From Micavibrio_C sp964577255 (lineage in GTDB: Bacteria; Pseudomonadota; Alphaproteobacteria; Micavibrionales; Micavibrionaceae), in the NCBI GenBank assembly GCA_964577255.1, contig CAZNYM010000024.1, positions 1 through 27,151 of the forward strand: a DNA stretch of 27,151 bases, written 5' to 3'. The position numbers were made by a program, and so were the translations under genes. The notes beneath the pieces were generated by a model that worked only from the letters and a program-made list of their open reading frames with translations, ran no database searches and was not told the origin of the DNA. Below are positions 1-7,582 of the stretch, piece by piece; position 1 is the first letter of the stretch; the number at the start of each line of letters is the position of its first letter.

Positions 1-1802
1 ATATCTTCCTCGATCCGCAGCCGGACACGGCGGTGAGCTTCAAGGAGCGCGAGCGCCTGTTCCGCGAGGTGAAAGGCTGGGACGGCTATAACGAGAAGCT
101 GCTGTCCAAAGGCGGACGCATATACAACCGCAGCGAAAAAAGCCTGGCGCTGACGCCCGAGATCAAAAAACTCCTCAACATCGGCAAGGATAAAATATCG
201 CCGCCCGAACTGATCCAGGCGCTGCTGCGCCAACCGATCGACCTGCTGTGGTTCGGCGGCATTGGAACTTATGTCAAGGCTTCGGCCGAGACGCCTATCG
301 ATGTCGGCGACAAGGCCAATGACGGGCTGCGCGTCGATGCAACCGAAATCAGGGCGCGGGTGATCGGCGAGGGCGCCAACCTGGCCCTTACGCAAAAAGC
401 CCGCGTTGAGCTTGGTCGTCTGGGCGTCAGGCTGAACGCCGATTTCATCGACAATTCGGGCGGGGTCGATTCCTCGGACCATGAGGTCAATATCAAAATC
501 CTGATGACGGACATCATGGGCCAGCCGGAACACAAGATGGATCTTAAAAAACGCAATGCGCTGCTGGCCAGCATGACCGACGAAGTGGCGGGCCTGGTAC
601 TGCGCCACAACTACCAGCAGACCCAGGGCATCAGCCTGATGGAAGCGCAGGCGGCCGAGATGATCGGCGCGCACCGCCGTTTTATCGTCGATCTCGAGCG
701 CGAGGCTGGGCTCGACCGCAAGCTTGAAAACCTGCCCGACGATGAGAATTTCAGCCGCCTGCAGCACGAGGGCAAAGGCCTGACCCGGCCCGAGCTCAGC
801 ATCGTGCAGGCTTACGCGAAAATTCGCTTCACGCGCGATCTGCTGGCATCGGATCTGCCCGACCACAAGGCGCTCGCACCGTGGCTGATCAATTACTTCC
901 CCGCACCGCTGCGCAAGACTTACCGGGCCGAGATTTTAAATCACCGCCTGCGCCGAGAGATCGTCGCCACCAACCTTTCCTTCCAGCTCGTCAATCGCAT
1001 GGGGCCGACCTTCGTGCAGAAGATGATGAACAAGACTGGTGCCACTGCCGCGGATGTGGCGATGGCCTGGCTGGTGATGAGCGAATCCTTTAACCTGCCC
1101 GCGTTGTGGGCGGAGATCGAGATGCTTGATGGCAAGGTACCGGGTGCGGCGCAGATCCGGGCGATGCTGGAAATCAACCGCATGGCCGAGCGCGAAACCG
1201 CTTGGTTCCTCACCAAGCTTGGCCGCAAGCCCGATCTTGAAAAAGACGTGAAGGCCTTCCGCGACAGCATCGCGACCCTGGAGCAGAATCTCGAGGACGT
1301 CCTGACGCCCACCCGCATCGCCGAGGCCGCCGCGCGCCGCAAGAATTATGTGGCAGACGGTTTGCCACCCGGGCTCGCGCAAAAAGCGGCCGTGGTCACC
1401 CTGCTGGGGGCGTCGTGTGATATCATCCGCATCAGCCTGGAGCGCAAGACCGATCTTCTGCTGTCGGCGCGCATTTACTTTTCTCTGGGCGAGAAGCTGC
1501 ACTTCAACTGGCTGCGCGAGGAAGCGCGCAAGCTCAAGAAGCTCGACCATCAGGCTACCGAGGCGCTCGAGAGCCTAATCGACCATATCTACAGCGCGCA
1601 ATCGGGGCTGACGGTCGTGATCCTCAGGGAAAAAGGCAAGAGCGCGCGCGAGAAGATCGTCGATGAATGGCTGGCCGCGCCTGGAAGCGAAGGCGCGCGT
1701 TCTCTCGAGCGCTTTCTGGCCGACATTCACAACAAAGGCGTGCTCGACCTTCCCACCCTGGTGATCGTCGAGCAGCGCCTGCGCGCGCTTCTGGGCGGCT
1801 AG
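1..1802 (+). CDS. gdhB: NAD-specific glutamate dehydrogenase, large type (C-terminal part, 5' truncated)
   Basis: C-terminal roughly 600 residues of the large (about 1600 aa, L_180 class) NAD-dependent glutamate dehydrogenase, which oxidatively deaminates glutamate to 2-oxoglutarate and ammonia in the cytoplasm. The frame is open from base 3, so the GTG at 33 is internal; upstream codons read IFLDPQPDTA, matching the family. Signatures seen are SFKERERLF, LLSKGGRIYNRSEKS, the dinucleotide-domain stretch RVIGEGANLALTQ, and DFIDNSGGVDSSDHEVNIK, followed by the long helical C-terminal domain typical of this class. The stop overlaps the convergent ubiA stop in a shared CTAG. The symbol varies by genus (gdhB, gdhZ). 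Family assignment is very secure; the N-terminal half, with the ACT-like regulatory domains, lies outside the window. Confidence 0.95.
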   Translation, partial: IFLDPQPDTAVSFKERERLFREVKGWDGYNEKLLSKGGRIYNRSEKSLALTPEIKKLLNIGKDKISPPELIQALLRQPIDLLWFGGIGTYVKASAETPIDVGDKANDGLRVDATEIRARVIGEGANLALTQKARVELGRLGVRLNADFIDNSGGVDSSDHEVNIKILMTDIMGQPEHKMDLKKRNALLASMTDEVAGLVLRHNYQQTQGISLMEAQAAEMIGAHRRFIVDLEREAGLDRKLENLPDDENFSRLQHEGKGLTRPELSIVQAYAKIRFTRDLLASDLPDHKALAPWLINYFPAPLRKTYRAEILNHRLRREIVATNLSFQLVNRMGPTFVQKMMNKTGATAADVAMAWLVMSESFNLPALWAEIEMLDGKVPGAAQIRAMLEINRMAERETAWFLTKLGRKPDLEKDVKAFRDSIATLEQNLEDVLTPTRIAEAAARRKNYVADGLPPGLAQKAAVVTLLGASCDIIRISLERKTDLLLSARIYFSLGEKLHFNWLREEARKLKKLDHQATEALESLIDHIYSAQSGLTVVILREKGKSAREKIVDEWLAAPGSEGARSLERFLADIHNKGVLDLPTLVIVEQRLRALLGG

Positions 1803-2701
1803 GACAACCCGAGCGCCAGCAGCACGAGCAGACCCAGATCGCGATTGCTGCGAAAGACCCGCAGCGCGCACGCGGGATCGTCGAGGCGCCACATTTTTAC
1901 CTGCAGGAACAAATGCGCGCCCGCCCCGAGCATGACCAGAAACGCAGGAACGCCAGCGCCGCCGGCCCCGAGCGCCAGCAGGGCGCACAGGAAAAACAGC
2001 GCGTAAAAAACGGCCACGGCCCGGCGGCTGCACGACCCCAATTTCAACGCGCTTGATTTCACGCCGGCGAGCGCGTCGTCGTCCTTGTCCTGGTGCGCGT
2101 AGATGGTGTCGTAACCCAGCGTCCAGAAAATGCCGCCGATGTAAAGCAAGAGCGCCGACAGCCCGACGGCGCCCGTCACCGCCGCCCAGCCCATCAGCGC
2201 GCCGAAATTGAACACGATCCCCAAAAACAGCTGCGGCCACCATGTGATCCGCTTCATAAAGGGATAAACCGCGATCAGCGGCAGAGACAAAAACCCGAGC
2301 AGGATCGTGACCAGGTTGGTCTGCAGCAGAATGAGTAACCCGAGCAGCAACAGCGCGGCGAGGAAGACGAAAGCCGCGCGCGGGGAAACCGCTCCGGACG
2401 CCAGCGGTCGGGCGCGGGTACGTTCGACCAGCCGGTCGATGTCGCGGTCCCATAGATCGTTGATGACGCAGCCCGCTCCGCGCATGATAACAGCGCCCAC
2501 GCCGAACAGCGCCAGCAGCGCCGTATGGCGGAGATTGAGCTGGAAAACTCCGCCAGCGGCGTAAAGGATCGACCACCACGCCGGCAGCAGCAAAAGCCAG
2601 GTACCGATCGGCCGGTCAAGGCGCATCAGGAGTGCATAGGGCCGCCAGCCGGCCGGCAGCGCCGCGATCCATCCTTTGCTGTTGATATCGGTATGGGTCA
2701 T
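1799..2701 (-). CDS. ubiA: 4-hydroxybenzoate polyprenyltransferase UbiA
   Basis: Inner-membrane prenyltransferase joining a polyprenyl chain to 4-hydroxybenzoate in ubiquinone synthesis; 300 aa, normal length. Both Mg-diphosphate motifs are visible: NDLWDRDIDR (N81, D82, D85, D89) and YDTIYAHQDKDDD (about 197-209). RLDRPIGTWLLLLPAWWS near the N-terminus is characteristic, and many hydrophobic segments follow. The frame stays open upstream, through rsmE on the other strand, but homology begins at MTHTDINSKG. The start at 2701 is only 18 bp from the rsmE start on the other strand and has no Shine-Dalgarno sequence, so a leaderless transcript is possible. The ubiquinone product feeds the respiratory chain whose terminal oxidase lies just downstream. 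Confidence 0.95.
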   Translation of the reverse strand: MTHTDINSKGWIAALPAGWRPYALLMRLDRPIGTWLLLLPAWWSILYAAGGVFQLNLRHTALLALFGVGAVIMRGAGCVINDLWDRDIDRLVERTRARPLASGAVSPRAAFVFLAALLLLGLLILLQTNLVTILLGFLSLPLIAVYPFMKRITWWPQLFLGIVFNFGALMGWAAVTGAVGLSALLLYIGGIFWTLGYDTIYAHQDKDDDALAGVKSSALKLGSCSRRAVAVFYALFFLCALLALGAGGAGVPAFLVMLGAGAHLFLQVKMWRLDDPACALRVFRSNRDLGLLVLLALGLS

Positions 2702-2733
2702 GGTGTTAATGTTGCGGTCATGGACGATTTCAA
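2682..2733. promoter_or_regulatory. Overlapping divergent promoters for rsmE and ubiA (candidate)
   Basis: Plus strand: TTGATA (2682-2687, 5/6 to TTGACA), 17-nt spacer, GTTAAT (2705-2710, 4/6 to TATAAT); initiation would fall at about 2717-2720, at the rsmE ATG. Minus strand: TTGAAA (2733-2728, 5/6), 16-nt spacer, CATTAA (2711-2706); initiation would fall at about the ubiA ATG. The two -10 boxes share bases 2706-2710, and each -35 lies inside the opposite gene. Neither gene has a Shine-Dalgarno sequence. This is inferred from sequence only. Confidence 0.4.
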
Positions 2734-3430
2734 GCTGCCGCGCCTGTATAGCACAACGCCCCTGGCCCAGGGGCAGGCCATAGCCCTGAGCCCGGAACAG
2801 GCGCATTATTTCAAAACCGTGCTGCGGCGGCAAGACGGCGACCTTGTACGTCTGTTCGACGGAAAAAACGGCGAATGGCTGTGCATGCTTTCCGCCCTGA
2901 CGAAAAAGACGGGTGCCGCCGTGCCGCAAAAGCAATTGCGCCCGCAGCCGCCCTTGGCCCCGCCGCTGCCGCTGTTTTTCTCGCCGATCAAAAAAGCGCG
3001 CCTCGAGTGGCTGATCGAAAAGGCGGTGGAGCTGGGCGCAACATCGTTGCACCCGGTTATCACCCGGAACACGGATCGCCACGGCCTCAACATCGAAAAA
3101 CAGCGCCTGCAGATCATTGAGGCCGCCGAGCAGTGCGAACGATTGGACGTGCCGCCGCTGCACGAAGCCCTGCCGCTCGAAAAAACAGGCGCGGCCCTGC
3201 CCTCCGGCATGACCCTGCTGGCGGCGCTCGAGCGTTGCGACGCCCCGGCTTTGTCTTCCCTGCCGGTCAGGCCCGGCGCCTATGCGCTTCTGATCGGGCC
3301 CGAGGGGGGATTTACGGAAGATGAGAAAAATTTTCTCAAGAGTCAATCTTACGTCAAATCTGTTACACTCGGCACATCGATCCTGCGCAGCGAAACGGCG
3401 GTCTGCTGCGGGTTGTCGTTGTTACGTTAA
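2720..3430 (+). CDS. rsmE: 16S rRNA m3U1498 methyltransferase RsmE
   Basis: SPOUT-class (RsmE family) methyltransferase that uses S-adenosylmethionine to methylate N3 of U1498 in the 30S decoding region. It is 236 aa, the usual length. Seen: N-terminal PUA-like part with the family HYFKTVLRRQDGD pattern (29-41); KARLEWLIEKAVELGA (92-107); EAAEQCER (134-141); and the SAM-binding knot LLIGPEGGFTEDE (190-202) with LGTSILRSETA (217-227). The open frame extends upstream to 2525, but that part is antisense to ubiA and has no homology; PRLYSTTPL is the expected N-terminus. No Shine-Dalgarno lies before 2720, consistent with the leaderless start proposed for this gene. Confidence 0.95.
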   Translation: MDDFKLPRLYSTTPLAQGQAIALSPEQAHYFKTVLRRQDGDLVRLFDGKNGEWLCMLSALTKKTGAAVPQKQLRPQPPLAPPLPLFFSPIKKARLEWLIEKAVELGATSLHPVITRNTDRHGLNIEKQRLQIIEAAEQCERLDVPPLHEALPLEKTGAALPSGMTLLAALERCDAPALSSLPVRPGAYALLIGPEGGFTEDEKNFLKSQSYVKSVTLGTSILRSETAVCCGLSLLR

Positions 3431-3466
3431 ACAACACCCTTGATTCCATAAATCAAAAAATTCGAT

Positions 3467-3553
3467 CGGGGACTCCCGTGCGCGCCCCCTTGTCGATCAC
3501 GCGGTTTTGCGTGTATCAAGGGGGGCGGAAAAGCCTTGTGTGACAAAGGGCTT
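3467..3553 (+). other. Three consecutive hairpins in the rsmE-coxB gap
   Basis: Hairpin A is CGGG-GACT-CCCG at 3467-3478. Hairpin B is at 3483-3528: CGCCCCCTTG against CAAGGGGGGCG with one bulged G, and an inner CACGC/GCGTG stem around GGTTTT. Hairpin C is at 3531-3553: AAGCC/GGCTT plus TTGT/ACAA with a 2-nt bulge. None is followed by a T-run on either strand, so they do not look like intrinsic terminators. They probably form the 3' end of the rsmE transcript, the coxB leader, or both. The rest of this 167-bp gap shows only a small TTGATT/AATCAA inverted repeat at 3440-3456. Confidence 0.55.
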
Positions 3554-3597
3554 GAACCCGTTTACCGATCCCCTTCGCCCGTAACCCGGCTGACGCT

Positions 3598-4452
3598 ATG
3601 CACCTGATGAAAAAAGACCTGCTCTGGCTTTCCCTGGCCCTGATCTCGATCCTCTTTACCCTTCTCGCCGGCCCGGTGCTGGCCGCCGAGCCGACCGCGG
3701 GCGCGATCGGCCTGCAGGAGCCGGTGACGCCGGTTGCGGAGCGCATCGTCGCTTTCCACAACGGCATGCTGTATGTGCTCACCGGCATCACGCTGTTCGT
3801 TCTGGGTCTGCTGGTTTATGTCGTGCTGAAATTCAACGCCAAGGCCAACCCGGTGCCCTCGAAAACAACGCACAACGTGCCGCTTGAGATTGTCTGGACA
3901 CTTGTGCCGGTCATCATCCTGCTGTTCATCGCCGTGCCATCGCTGAAGCTCCTTTACTACGCCGACCGCGTGGAAAACCCGGAAATGACGATCAAGGTCA
4001 CCGGCAACCAGTGGAACTGGACCTACGAATATCCCGATCACGGCGGCCTTTCCTTCACGTCGTACCTGATTCCCGCCGACAAGCTCGATCCTGCGCGCGA
4101 CCAGCGCCGCCTTCTCTCGGTCGACAATCCGCTTGTGGTGCCGGTGGACACGACCATCGTTGCCCTGGTGACCGCGAGCGACGTGCTGCACGCGTTCACT
4201 GTGCCGGCCTTTGGCATCAAGATCGACGCCGTGCCCGGCCGCCTGAACCAGACCTGGTTCCGCGTCACCAAGACGGGCCGGTATTTCGGCCAGTGTTCGG
4301 AGCTGTGCGGCAAGGATCACGGCTTCATGCCGATCGAGGTGCGCGTGGTACCGAAGGAAGATTTCGCCGCCTGGGCCGAGGCCGCCCAGAAGGAAATGAT
4401 TTCCTACGACGATTTCGTGGCGCGCCGTGGCACCAGTGCCGCCGTGCAATAA
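3598..4452 (+). CDS. coxB: Cytochrome c oxidase subunit II
   Basis: Subunit II of the aa3-type oxidase, which takes electrons from cytochrome c through the binuclear CuA centre. Seen: signal peptide (about 1-30, ending VLAAEP), two transmembrane helices (about 57-78 and 98-120), aromatic electron-entry patch QWNWTYEYP (138-146), and CuA ligands H198, C233, E235, C237, H241 and M244 in HAF...CSELCGKDHGFM. No cytochrome c domain is fused at the C-terminus; 284 aa is ordinary. The start is uncertain: neither ATG 3598 nor ATG 3607 (MKKDLLW, a more typical signal start) has a good Shine-Dalgarno. coxA follows after 38 bp, so the pair is an operon. Confidence 0.96.
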   Translation: MHLMKKDLLWLSLALISILFTLLAGPVLAAEPTAGAIGLQEPVTPVAERIVAFHNGMLYVLTGITLFVLGLLVYVVLKFNAKANPVPSKTTHNVPLEIVWTLVPVIILLFIAVPSLKLLYYADRVENPEMTIKVTGNQWNWTYEYPDHGGLSFTSYLIPADKLDPARDQRRLLSVDNPLVVPVDTTIVALVTASDVLHAFTVPAFGIKIDAVPGRLNQTWFRVTKTGRYFGQCSELCGKDHGFMPIEVRVVPKEDFAAWAEAAQKEMISYDDFVARRGTSAAVQ

Positions 4453-4490
4453 CAGATTTGCGTATGTTTGTTTGACAAGGACGAATGCCG

Positions 4491-6092
4491 ATGACTGCTT
4501 CCGCTCACGCCACCCATGACGATCACCACGACCACAAGCCGGGGTTTTTCACCCGCTGGTTCTGCTCGACGAACCACAAGGACATCGGCACGCTTTACAT
4601 CGTGTTCTCGATCATTGCCGGCCTGATCGGCGGCGCGTTTTCCGCGATGATGCGCATGGAGCTGCAGGATCCCGGGCTGCAGATGGTCGCCGACGGCCAG
4701 CAATGGAACGTCTGGATCACCGCGCACGGCCTGATCATGGTGTTCTTCGTCGTCATGCCCGGCCTGATCGGCGGTTTCGGCAACTGGTTCGTGCCGCTGA
4801 TGATCGGCGCGCCCGATATGGCCTTTCCGCGCCTGAACAACATTTCCTTCTGGCTGATCGTTCCCGCCTTCCTGCTGCTGGTCTGCTCGTCGCTGATCGG
4901 CCCTGGCGCGGGCACGGGCTGGACCGTCTATCCGCCGCTTTCAAGCAAGCTGGGGCACCCCGACATGTCGGTCGACATGGCCATTTTCGCCCTGCATTTG
5001 GCGGGCGCGAGCTCCATCCTGGGCGCGGCCAACTTCATCGCCACCATCTTCAACATGCGCGCCCCGGGCATGACGCTGCATAAAATGCCGCTGTTCGTCT
5101 GGGCCATGCTGGTGACCGCGTTCCTGCTGCTGCTGGCCGTGCCGGTTCTGGGCGGCGCCATCACCATGCTGCTGACCGACCGCAACTTCGGCACCGCCTT
5201 CTTCAATCCCGAAGGCGGCGGCGACCCGATCCTGTTCCAGCATCTGTTCTGGTTCTTCGGCCACCCCGAGGTGTATATCATGATCCTGCCCGCGTTCGGG
5301 ATCATCAGCCACATCGTCTCGACCTTCTCGCGCAAGCCCATCTTCGGCTATCTCGGTATGGCTTACGCCATGGTCGCGATCGGCGTGGTCGGGTTCGTCG
5401 TGTGGGCGCACCACATGTTCACGGTGGGGATGAGCGTCAACACCCGCGCCTACTTCACCGCGGCCACGCTGATTATCGCCGTGCCTACGGGCATCAAGAT
5501 CTTCTCCTGGATCGCCACCATGTGGGGCGGCTCGATCACGTTCCGGACGCCGATGCTCTGGGCCATCGGCTTCATCTTCCTTTTCACCCTGGGGGGGGTT
5601 ACGGGCGTCCTGCTCGCGAACGCCGGGATGGACATCGCCCTGCACGACACCTATTACGTCGTCGCCCACTTCCACTATGTTCTTTCGCTGGGCGCCGTGT
5701 TCGCCCTGTTCGCCGGGTTCTATTACTGGATCGGCAAGATGAGCGGCCGCCAGTATCCCGAATGGGCGGGCAAGCTGCACTTCTTCACCACTTTCATCGG
5801 CGTGAACCTGATCTTCTTCCCGCAGCACTTCCTGGGCCTGCAGGGCATGCCACGGCGCTATCCCGACTATCCGGACGCCATGCATCTGTGGAATCAGATG
5901 TCCTCTTACGGCGCCTATCTGTCGCTTGCCAGCACCGTGTTTTTCGTCGGCATCGTGCTCTACACCCTGTTCTGGGGCCGCCGGGTGGACGGCAATTACT
6001 GGAACGTCGGGCCCGAGACCATGACCCTGGAATGGACCCTGCCTTCGCCGCCGCCCTTCCACCAGTTCGATATCCAGCCGACCGTGAAATAA
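4491..6092 (+). CDS. coxA: Cytochrome c oxidase subunit I (A1-type haem-copper oxidase)
   Basis: Catalytic subunit of the aa3 oxidase, reducing O2 to water while pumping protons; about 12 transmembrane helices. Numbered from 4491: low-spin haem ligands H79 and H395, CuB ligands H258, H307 and H308, haem a3 ligand H393 (VAHFH), cross-linked Y262, and E260 in GHPEVY, the mark of A1-type enzymes. The D-channel entrance is GAPDMAFPR (107-114) and the K-channel lysine is K336 (TGIKIFSW). The N-terminus is histidine-rich (HATHDDHHDH), as in several alphaproteobacterial CoxA proteins. I chose ATG 4491 over ATG 4485 because AAGGA (4477-4481) is 9 nt from the former and only 3 nt from the latter. No ctaB, ctaG or coxC follows; a terminator does. 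Confidence 0.97.
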   Translation: MTASAHATHDDHHDHKPGFFTRWFCSTNHKDIGTLYIVFSIIAGLIGGAFSAMMRMELQDPGLQMVADGQQWNVWITAHGLIMVFFVVMPGLIGGFGNWFVPLMIGAPDMAFPRLNNISFWLIVPAFLLLVCSSLIGPGAGTGWTVYPPLSSKLGHPDMSVDMAIFALHLAGASSILGAANFIATIFNMRAPGMTLHKMPLFVWAMLVTAFLLLLAVPVLGGAITMLLTDRNFGTAFFNPEGGGDPILFQHLFWFFGHPEVYIMILPAFGIISHIVSTFSRKPIFGYLGMAYAMVAIGVVGFVVWAHHMFTVGMSVNTRAYFTAATLIIAVPTGIKIFSWIATMWGGSITFRTPMLWAIGFIFLFTLGGVTGVLLANAGMDIALHDTYYVVAHFHYVLSLGAVFALFAGFYYWIGKMSGRQYPEWAGKLHFFTTFIGVNLIFFPQHFLGLQGMPRRYPDYPDAMHLWNQMSSYGAYLSLASTVFFVGIVLYTLFWGRRVDGNYWNVGPETMTLEWTLPSPPPFHQFDIQPTVK

Positions 6093-6095
6093 GAC

Positions 6096-6127
6096 AAAAA
6101 ACCCCGCTTCGGCGGGGTTTTCTTTTT
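6096..6127 (+). terminator. Rho-independent terminator after coxA
   Basis: Perfect 7-bp stem ACCCCGC/GCGGGGT (6101-6107 with 6112-6118) closed by the very stable C(TTCG)G tetraloop. It is flanked by five A upstream and followed by the T-rich tail TTTCTTTTTCT. It starts 4 bp after the coxA stop, so it ends the coxBA transcript. Confidence 0.93.
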
Positions 6128-6156
6128 CTGCCGTACCGCGCAAGCGAGGTTCGCTT

Positions 6157-6185
6157 TTGACAGCGGGCAGGACCGCGTGCTAGGC
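6157..6185 (+). promoter_or_regulatory. Possible pmbA promoter (weak)
   Basis: A perfect -35 hexamer TTGACA (6157-6162) is followed after 17 nt by CTAGGC (6180-6185), a poor -10. It lies between the coxA terminator and pmbA, where a promoter is required. The -10 mismatch keeps this tentative. Confidence 0.28.
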
Positions 6186-6217
6186 CATGGGTAACAACAT
6201 AACAGGGACGTTTCATC

Positions 6218-7582
6218 ATGACTGACAGCAGCCCCCAGGATCTGGGGTTTCCTCTTCTTTCCCGCCTTCTCGACGAAGCCAAGAAACGGGGCGCCACCGA
6301 CGCCAGCGCCACCCTGAGTAAAAACGAGATGCTCGTCGTCGACACCGAGGAAGCGCTGCCGAACGCCACGCGCGGGGACGGTGTATCGCTGAGCGCCGTG
6401 ATTTACGTCGGGAAAAAAGCGGCGCGTATGAGCACCAATATTCTTGATGAAGGAAATATAGACCGCCTGCTCGACAACGCGCTCGTCGAAGCGGGCTTCA
6501 GCGAAGAAAACCCCTATATCGGACTGGCTGCCCCCGATCAGATCTCTGTGATCCCCGTGGCCAGGCTTGATCTTGCCGACACGGCCCGGCCGGAAGCGCC
6601 TGAACTTTATGCGCTGGCACGAAGCACCCAAGAAGAAGCGCGCGCCGCCATGGCCCGCCTGACCCAGGATGATCGCGCCGCCGGCTGGATCGAATCGACC
6701 GAAGCCACCGCCGCCTGGCAGGTCCATGAAAGTTTCGTGCTGGCCACCAACGGCCTCAAGAGTCACGATATCGAGACCGGTTACAGGCTTTCGGTCATGG
6801 CCATGAACCGCCTGGGCGACAGGGAAGAAAAAATCGGCGAGTACGCGTCTTCCACCGCCGTGCATTTCAGTGACCTTGATACGCCTGATAAACTCGGCGC
6901 CCGCGCCGCGCGCCGCGGATTCGCGCGGCTGAAGGAAGGGCCTGTAAAGCCGGGACAGTTTCCGGTGATTTTCTCGCCCCGCGCGGCGATAAGCCTGCTT
7001 GAGACCTCCGCCAACTTTGCCAGCGGTGAAAGATTTATCGGCAGGCAGAGCTTCCTTGGCATGGACGATATCGGCCGCCAGGTTTTTGCGCCCGGCATCG
7101 ATATCGTCGACAACGCCCTGCTGCCGCGCGGGCTTGGTTCGCGCAGCGTCGACAGTAACGGCCTGCCCGCCGGCTACCGGCGGCTGGTCCGCGACGGCGT
7201 TCTGGAGGATGTCTATATGTCGCTGGCGGCCGCGCGCGAACTGGGCGTGAAGCCGAATGGTACAGGCGGCGGCCCCAGCAACCTGTTCATGCACGGGGGA
7301 ACGCTGAGTCATACCGAGCTTATTCAGAATGCGGGCACGGGCCTGTATGTCATGGAACTGATGGGAAGCAACGTCAACACCATCACCGGGGATTACAGCC
7401 GCAGCGCCGCCGGCCTGTGGATCGAGGACGGCAAGGTCAGCCACGCCGTGGGCATCGCTCCTATCAGCGGCAACCTCAAGGACATGTTCATGAACCTGGT
7501 GCCCGCGAGCAACCTCAACCTGCTGCGCAGTTCCATCGCGGCACCGACGATCCTGGTCAGGGGTATGACCATCGGTGGCTAG
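6218..7582 (+). CDS. pmbA: TldE/PmbA family protein (metallopeptidase partner subunit)
   Basis: TldE/PmbA subunit of the TldD-TldE complex, which in E. coli matures microcin B17 and degrades CcdA. In this heterodimer TldD carries the zinc site. The protein is 454 aa and lacks HExxxH, which fits TldE rather than TldD. Family features seen: N-terminal ATDASATLSKNEMLVVDTEE, the central PVIFSPRAAISLLE segment (about 249-262), and the C-terminal GSNVNTITGDYSRSAAGLWI followed by ISGNLKDMF. AGGGA 9-14 nt upstream of ATG 6218 supports the start. No tldD is present in the window. The stop overlaps the stop of the convergent gene in CTAG. What it processes here cannot be told from sequence. Confidence 0.9.
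   Translation: MTDSSPQDLGFPLLSRLLDEAKKRGATDASATLSKNEMLVVDTEEALPNATRGDGVSLSAVIYVGKKAARMSTNILDEGNIDRLLDNALVEAGFSEENPYIGLAAPDQISVIPVARLDLADTARPEAPELYALARSTQEEARAAMARLTQDDRAAGWIESTEATAAWQVHESFVLATNGLKSHDIETGYRLSVMAMNRLGDREEKIGEYASSTAVHFSDLDTPDKLGARAARRGFARLKEGPVKPGQFPVIFSPRAAISLLETSANFASGERFIGRQSFLGMDDIGRQVFAPGIDIVDNALLPRGLGSRSVDSNGLPAGYRRLVRDGVLEDVYMSLAAARELGVKPNGTGGGPSNLFMHGGTLSHTELIQNAGTGLYVMELMGSNVNTITGDYSRSAAGLWIEDGKVSHAVGIAPISGNLKDMFMNLVPASNLNLLRSSIAAPTILVRGMTIGG

Noticed and set aside
2525..2719. N-terminal extension of rsmE
   Set aside because: This part is antisense to the ubiA N-terminus and has no RsmE similarity; the family begins near PRLYSTTPL.
3483..3528. Long GC-rich hairpin as an rsmE terminator
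   Set aside because: No T-run on either side on either strand; kept as a structural element instead.
4941..6143. 400-codon minus-strand frame across coxA
   Set aside because: Antisense shadow of coxA; it even runs through the terminator. Other long antisense frames across pmbA, dnaB and clpA were dropped for the same reason.
6157..6162. Perfect TTGACA as proof of a pmbA promoter
   Set aside because: The matching -10 position reads CTAGGC; listed only as a weak candidate.
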